The notes beneath the pieces are model-generated. The model saw only the letters and a program-made list of their open reading frames with translations, ran no database searches and was not told the DNA's origin. From assembly GCA_002811675.1 (NCBI GenBank), contig PDIM01000010.1:124014-171067 (forward strand): 47,054 nucleotides of DNA, read 5' to 3'. Within the stretch, counting starts at the first letter, position 1. Every line of letters begins with the position of its first letter. The stretch is from Ichthyosporea sp. XGB-2017a. Lineage: Eukaryota; Opisthokonta; Ichthyosporea. Position numbers and translations under genes: made by a program. Below are positions 42,189 through 47,054 of this stretch, in pieces.

Positions 42189-44502
42189 AGCCTTTTTCAA
42201 CCTTTTTCTTCACATTCTTGTCCACAAACTTCCAAGATGAATATCCACTCTGATCCTAAAGATGTCGAAAATAAAAGCAATATCAAAAAGAAGTTGAAAG
42301 CACAAGCAGAGTCATATAATTTTGGTTAGTTCACAGAATCAAATACAGAAATACAGCAAAGGAAAGTCTAACCTTTAGTCAGCTTCCACTAACTTACCTC
42401 AAATTTCACACCAAGGTTATGGAGGGCATCGGTTCTAACTTGATCACACATCGCCAGTGGGTCTTTCAACGAATGCTTCAAAGACAACGACCGGATGTTC
42501 TTTCGAAATTCAGACCATGCATCAATCACGGGGTTATCATCCCTAGTTGCATCGATAGAAGTTTCGACACCACCTTGGAACACACTATGCCTATCTTTGT
42601 GTAGAGGCTCTTCTTCGCTTTCATCTTCACTTGCATGGGGGGCCAGGATATCACTCGATTTCAGTCGGAATCCAAACACAATAAGCATTTTTGCTACATA
42701 CGACGAAATGGATTCAAGCAGTTCTACAGGGTAGCAGTGTACCTCATCGGGTGCTGAAGAGGTTGAATTAAGGATATAAGTTCTCGTCTTACTCGTTAGA
42801 CTTGACAAAAGTCTAATTACAAGAGGTGTATCGAAGTCGTTTCGAAGGGCTTTATCAATATCCATAGTTGTATGCAAGAAAACATTGTTCAGGGCGTGCT
42901 CTTCTGGTCCCCACTTTCTTCGAAAATGGTCCTTCTTGGTCCATGTATGGCGAACATAAGCGTGGATGTTTAGAAAAAATTCAGCAAACCGATTTTGTAT
43001 TTGAACAGCCTGCCGCATCCTCTCTTCATTGTACTCAATGTTATGTCTGTATCTATGAAGTAAACAAAACATCCGAAAGGAAGACGAAGAATGAAAGCCT
43101 AAAATTTCTTTCACAGACGTAAAGTTTTTCATCGACTTGCACATTTTCTTCCCTTCAATATACAACTGACCCGTGTGGACAAAATAGTTTGCCCATTGAT
43201 TGCACCCAAAATGCGCTTCACATTGAGCAATTTCGTTTTCATGGTGAGGAAATTTCAAATCAGCCCCACCAGTGTGCAAATCCAAATGTTCGCCAAAAAA
43301 TAGACATGCCATTGTTGAGCACTCAAGGTGCCACCCGGGCCTTCCGGGTCCCCAAGGAGAATCCCAAAATACGCTTTCCTCCTTTTTGCCGCCACGCCAA
43401 AGAGCAAAGTCATTGCCATTCTTTTTGTCACCCAGGTGCTCAATATTGTCTTTATATGCATTTTTAGCAACACTCTCAGGAATCAACTTTCCATAGCGAT
43501 TCCCGAGTCGTTTTGTATCAAAATACACGCTGCCATTCTTTTCATAAGCGTAGCCCTTTTCAACAAGACTTTCAATCATTTCCACCATTTCTTTGATATT
43601 TTCACTCACACTGCACACAATTGTTGGCATTATAACCCCTAGCTCAAGCATATCATAGAAGAACTCCCGTCTGAAAACATCTGTGATTCGATTAATGTCC
43701 ACATTGGCTTCCCGTGCCCGCGATATGATTTTTTCGTCAATATCCGTTATCCCCATTACTTGCACCACATTATAGTGAAAGTAGGAGTTCAAAATCCGAC
43801 GAATTATATCAAAACTTACATATGATCTTTTTGAAAAATGAAGCGCAAGTACACACAACGGGAAAAAAAGAGTTAGCAGGTAATAAAAAATAGATTTACG
43901 GAAAGGGCACTAAATCACACAAAGTCCACCGTGATGAATCCTTACCTTGCATGTCCCAAGTGTGCATGGTCGTACACTGTAGGGCCACACACATACCATG
44001 TGATCTTGGAAGGATCCCTTAGTATCAGCCATTCGAGCTCATTAGTCAAACTGTTCATGACCCGAATCCCCGTATTGTGTCCCTCTGGCTGAGTCCATTT
44101 ATGATTTCCCATTTTGACTGCTTCATTCTTCATGCAATCGCCCTCTTTTCCCGCATCAGTTGCATCATCCGAGGACTTTGCGCTCGCCACACTTGAGGGG
44201 GCGACAGACCTCACAGAAGGAGGCGTCTGTTGCCACGCTCCCATCCACTCGTCTTTCCCTTCTTCCACTTGGCCATCCTGTCCCCGAGTCCAGCCACTCC
44301 CCCACTCACCTGGGGGTACTTTCATTGCACTACCCCTCCCACATGCAAAGCTTCGTGCACCCTTGCACATCCCCTCCCCGCCTACACTCCATCCCTGCAC
44401 GCACCCGTACAAGGACCAGAGTGGCCTCCTCTGGACAGTCCGCAACACCACTGCATGCCCCAGTCCCTGGACCCCACAATGGCTCACCGCATGTCTCCAC
44501 AT
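42187..44502 (-). CDS. CARS: Cysteinyl-tRNA synthetase
   Basis: Class I synthetase charging tRNA-Cys. Exons 44502-43946, 43826-42398 and 42255-42187 (introns 119 and 142 nt; phases 2 and 0) give up to 684 aa. Catalytic motifs: zinc Cys in YVCGPTVYD, the HIGH box as HLGH at the end of exon 1, [13 protein letters not shown], the zinc segment [12 protein letters not shown] then [16 protein letters not shown], and the KMSKS loop as KMCKS (near 43138, about residue 413). The anticodon-side helices follow, and exon 3 supplies [12 protein letters not shown]. The start is uncertain: ATG 44502 adds about 130 residues rich in Gly, Arg and Ser that could be organelle targeting; ATG 44325 and the one at [11 protein letters not shown] are alternatives. 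The conserved part begins [15 protein letters not shown]. Confidence 0.94.
42270..42275 (+). terminator. Polyadenylation signal of TBCB in an opposing intron
   Basis: AATAAA 140 nt after the TBCB stop is the first on the plus strand. It lies in intron 2 (42256-42397) of the cysteinyl-tRNA synthetase gene, beyond that gene's last exon. Confidence 0.6.
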
Positions 44503-45004
44503 CCTTCACGCCAATATCCCTCCTCACAACACACACAAAACACCCCAGGGGAAACACGGGGATCACCTAACAAGAGCTACAGTAAAACGCAAATCAAAAT
44601 AGCACAAATCCTCTGTTACGAAAAAATCCTCTTCGCAAAAAAAGAAACGCCCCACCGACTCTGGAAAAGTTTTTTTTTTTTTTTGAAACCAGCCCCATCA
44701 GCCACGCCCCGCCAGCAGAAGTTGCAGGCCTCGCTCGCTTAGATATTACTTTTTTTTCTGTATTTCTTTGTTTGTTTGATTTTGTTAATTTTTAATTTAT
44801 TTGTTTAGTTTTCATTGGATTCTAAATCCATCTGAGTTTTGTGTCGTTGTTGTGGGAAGACGGGGATCATTGGCTTGTGTTGGCTTGTTTTCTTCTGTGC
44901 TTCTAACGGGGGGGATCTCTGATATATAGTATAGAAAAGACAAGGGAGAGATCAGGGGGTGTAGCTGGGGTGCAGTGAGACATATATGTTTAATCCTTTT
45001 TATT
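44503..45004. other. Head-to-head promoter of CARS and SNRPA1
   Basis: The left part is C-rich on the plus strand and continuous in composition with the synthetase N-terminus. A T run lies at about 44670-44683. GATATATAG near 44920 may be a TATA element for SNRPA1. No further gene was found. Confidence 0.5.
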
Positions 45005-45667
45005 ATGGTTAGACTTACTGCTGAGTTAATCAATCTCTCCGCCCAGTTCACCAATCCTGTGAAGGAGCGGGAGATTGATCTCCGAGGGAACAAAATAAGA
45101 GTGATTGAGAATTTCGGGGCGACACTGGACCAGTTTGATGTAGTGGATCTGTCAGACAATGATATCAAGAGACTCGAGGGATTTCCATCGCTTAAGAGAC
45201 TTCACACTATTCTCATATGCAACAACAAGATCAGCTCTATTGGTAAGTGCTAGTGGAAATGAATTGCGTCTCCGTGCTGTTTTACTAAACTTTTTCTACT
45301 CTTCTTTCTTTTCTTGTCCAATATCATATTTATTGTTTTGATTTATTTATACTTTTTTCCAAAATATACAGAACAAAGACTCCACGAGTGTCTTCCTAAT
45401 TTAACCCATTTAATTCTCACAAACAATGAAATTGAGTCACTGTCCGAGTTACCACCGCTTTCCAAATGCCCTCACTTGGAATCCGTCTCTCTAATGAAAA
45501 ACCCCGTTTGTACAAAGCAGCACTATCGCCTCTTCCTCATACACCTCATCCCCTCCCTCCGCGTGCTGGATTTCCAGCGCATCAAGCAGAAAGAGCGCGA
45601 GGAGGCGCAACGTTTTTTCACGCAGACGGAGGAAGGGAGGAATTTGGCGTTGGGTGTGTCAATGTAA
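45005..45667 (+). CDS. SNRPA1: U2 small nuclear ribonucleoprotein A'
   Basis: U2A' binds U2 snRNA stem-loop IV with U2B'' in the spliceosome. Exons 45005-45242 and 45372-45667 (intron 129 nt, phase 1) encode 177 aa. The family start MVRLTAELINLSAQFTNP is at ATG 45005. Leucine-rich repeats follow: REIDLRGNKIRVIENFGATL, DQFDVVDLSDNDIKRLEGFP, LHTILICNNKISSI, and LTHLILTNNEIESLSEL. The cap has MKNPVCTKQHYRLFLIHLIP, then LRVLDFQRIKQKEREEAQRF. The protein stops soon after this cap and lacks the ~75-residue C-terminal tail of animal U2A' (255 aa); the LRR and cap needed for RNP binding are complete. Confidence 0.93.
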
Positions 45668-45740
45668 CCAGTCAGGGGGAGGAAGGAGGGAGGGAGAGAT
45701 GAATGAAGGATACGGAAACATAAACCGAAATACAAATCTA

Positions 45741-45746
45741 AATAAA
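45741..45746 (+). terminator. Polyadenylation signal of SNRPA1
   Basis: AATAAA lies 74 nt after the stop, in the 124-bp gap before the convergent beta-helix gene. Confidence 0.7.
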
Positions 45747-45791
45747 AAGAATCCATTGTCCTTTTTGTTGTCTGTTGCTATTCACCCAAAC

Positions 45792-46751
45792 TTAAGTGGA
45801 CGTGTTCTGGGCATAAACTTGTTGCAATTCTTCCTCTGTGATCTTCTCACAGACAATATTAGATATGTGATCATCTCCCTCTCCGTGCTCTTCATACACA
45901 CATTCCTCTACACATCTCACCTTGCCAATGTCACATCCTGATCCTACCACAACACTGTGTCCAATCACTTCAGCAGCTTTCACTCCTTCCAAATGCACAG
46001 CTTTTTTGCTCAGGATCCCCCCAGCTACTAACTTTAGTCTTTTTTCACTAAAAAGTCTCTCCAGGCGCTGCCCCATAGTCTTTGTGTGTTTCTCAATGAA
46101 TCTCCCAACCATTCCACGGCGGACAGTGACGCTACCCTCTGAGATCAAGAATCCCATGTGGGAAGTATACCTATGCATTCCTGCAAAGCTCACATCTCCC
46201 ATAGCCGTGCACGTCCCCTTCACTGTGAGATGCGCCTGGAAAAGATCCAATGGCCCAGCCACCTTCAGCGCTCCGTTCACAGTCATGTATGCCCCTTTCT
46301 GGATATCCAAACTCCCCCCAACATTCACATCCCGTCCAAATTTCTGAATCCCCTTCCCCACAAGTAAATCTTTCCTTGCCAGCACATTCCCTAGCACGTG
46401 GATGTCCCTTTTCGCTGTCGTCGTTCCCTCACACACTACATTTCCCTTCACACGCGCCACTCCATCAATAAACAGGAAGTCTTTTGCCCTCACATCCCCC
46501 CCAAATCTCCCCGACCCCACCAGGCGGAGACTATCCACCACAAAATCACTCTTGCACACAAGATTCCCATCCACTGCCAGCACATTCTTCTCCACTCCCT
46601 CCCCCGCCCCGGAGCCCTCCTGCTGCTGCACCCCCCGCGACGAGTGCAAAAGCCTCTGAACCAGACCGCCTACACGAGTGACCCCGTGGTACCTCCACAC
46701 ATTTTGGTGCTGTTGTTGCTGGACACGGAGAAGCTTGCAAACCTTCGACAT
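45792..46751 (-). CDS. Beta-helix (bactofilin-like) protein with possible mitochondrial presequence
   Basis: The single exon encodes 319 aa from ATG 46751; an in-frame TTG lies upstream. Residues 1-40 are Arg/Gln/Ser-rich with no acid (VCKLLRVQQQQHQNVWRYHG, LVQRLLHSSRG), as in mitochondrial presequences. From about residue 55 short Gly/Val/Asp repeats of roughly 17-20 residues recur: NVLAVDGNLVCKSDFVVDSL, FIDGVARVKGNVVCEG, DIHVLGNVLARKDLLVGKG, DVNVGGSLDIQKG, MTVNGALKVAGPLDL, LTVKGTCTAMGDV. After a helical basic segment (about 210-230) another repeat block follows (VHLEGVKAAEVIGHSVVVGS). This pattern is typical of right-handed parallel beta-helices such as bactofilins, bacterial filament-forming proteins. 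Family membership is inferred from pattern, not from a specific motif. Confidence 0.6.
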   Translation of the reverse strand: MSKVCKLLRVQQQQHQNVWRYHGVTRVGGLVQRLLHSSRGVQQQEGSGAGEGVEKNVLAVDGNLVCKSDFVVDSLRLVGSGRFGGDVRAKDFLFIDGVARVKGNVVCEGTTTAKRDIHVLGNVLARKDLLVGKGIQKFGRDVNVGGSLDIQKGAYMTVNGALKVAGPLDLFQAHLTVKGTCTAMGDVSFAGMHRYTSHMGFLISEGSVTVRRGMVGRFIEKHTKTMGQRLERLFSEKRLKLVAGGILSKKAVHLEGVKAAEVIGHSVVVGSGCDIGKVRCVEECVYEEHGEGDDHISNIVCEKITEEELQQVYAQNTST

Positions 46752-47054
46752 TGTTCCAATGTAGATCTGTCCGAGGCAGGAAATTACAACACAAAACAAA
46801 GGCTAAACTGCTCACACAAGTGGATTTATATTTTGAACTTTTGCTTCAAATAACAAAATAAACACTTTAAAAAAAGCAACAGCAGGGCAGAAGGAAAATA
46901 AAAATAAAAAACCAAAACTTTGCAACTGTTGCGGGATTACCTAGATGATTCTGCCATAGTTAACTCCTATAGATAAGACCAAAAATGACAATCGCCAGGC
47001 CGCTCCTTTAAGGTACCGAGAATGCACTTTTTTTTATTTTTGTTCACACATGAC
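46752..47054. other. Right-edge intergenic sequence
   Basis: AT-rich sequence upstream of the minus-strand beta-helix gene, with GTGTGAGC-type sequence (minus strand) near 46810. No gene was recognised up to the window edge. Confidence 0.4.

Noticed and set aside
44114..44742. Three overlapping plus-strand open frames of 130-170 codons
   Set aside because: They are antisense to the GC-rich N-terminal exon and upstream region of the cysteinyl-tRNA synthetase; composition is Pro/His/Ser-rich in all frames, with no domain.
46955..46957. ATG with a nearby GTAATC donor as a first exon of the beta-helix gene
   Set aside because: Its phase (2) does not match the available acceptor before the ATG at 46751, so the single-exon start was kept.
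1..47054. CRISPR arrays, tRNA, rRNA, snRNA genes and transposase genes
   Set aside because: None recognised by eye on either strand; small RNA genes could be missed without a covariance-model search.

Overview
This is a window of nuclear DNA from a single-celled eukaryote that builds a motile cilium. Genes are interrupted by small introns of 69-142 nt with GTAAG-type donors and AG acceptors, canonical AATAAA signals follow most stops, and TAA, TAG and TGA all act as stops. An axonemal dynein heavy chain and other ciliary genes exclude flowering plants and higher fungi; a histidine-phosphotransfer gene makes an animal unlikely. A flagellate protist or alga (for example a stramenopile) fits, but the lineage cannot be fixed from the sequence alone.

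Layout, left to right: possible exons of a minus-strand gene running off the left edge; a two-exon gene of unknown function (1168-2768, +); a gap with a Cys-rich coding remnant; PIP5K (3947-6028, +); an HPt/Ypd1-like phosphotransfer protein in three exons (6182-6776, -); dymeclin (7450-9795, +); CEP78 (9901-11727, -); a helical protein that may be Integrator subunit 15 (12155-13909, +); a DNAH2-type dynein heavy chain of about 4,690 residues (13960-28227, -); a five-exon SPO16/PTD-like meiotic gene found by joining short exons (28591-29596, +); ARMH1 (29615-31818, -); a PNPLA6/7-type lysophospholipase (32238-36007, +); TTC12 (36032-38536, -); an ER-lumenal DnaJ ending in HDEL (39236-40618, +); a small signal-peptide protein (40737-41069, -); tubulin cofactor B (41417-42130, +); cysteinyl-tRNA synthetase (42187-44502, -); U2 snRNP A' (45005-45667, +); and a beta-helix, bactofilin-like protein with a possible mitochondrial presequence (45792-46751, -).

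From PIP5K to the right end, sixteen consecutive genes alternate strictly between the two strands. Every neighbour pair is therefore either head-to-head, sharing roughly 350-700 bp, or tail-to-tail, with only 18-153 bp between stop codons. Several 3' ends overlap the opposite gene. In the tightest pairs the nearest polyadenylation hexamer lies inside an intron of the converging partner or overlaps the gene's own stop codon.

Functionally there is a ciliary theme: DNAH2 (inner-arm dynein), TTC12 (dynein assembly), CEP78 (centriole), ARMH1 (mainly known from ciliated organisms) and TBCB (tubulin folding). The other genes serve lipid signalling and turnover, Golgi function, ER folding, splicing, translation, phosphorelay signalling and meiosis.
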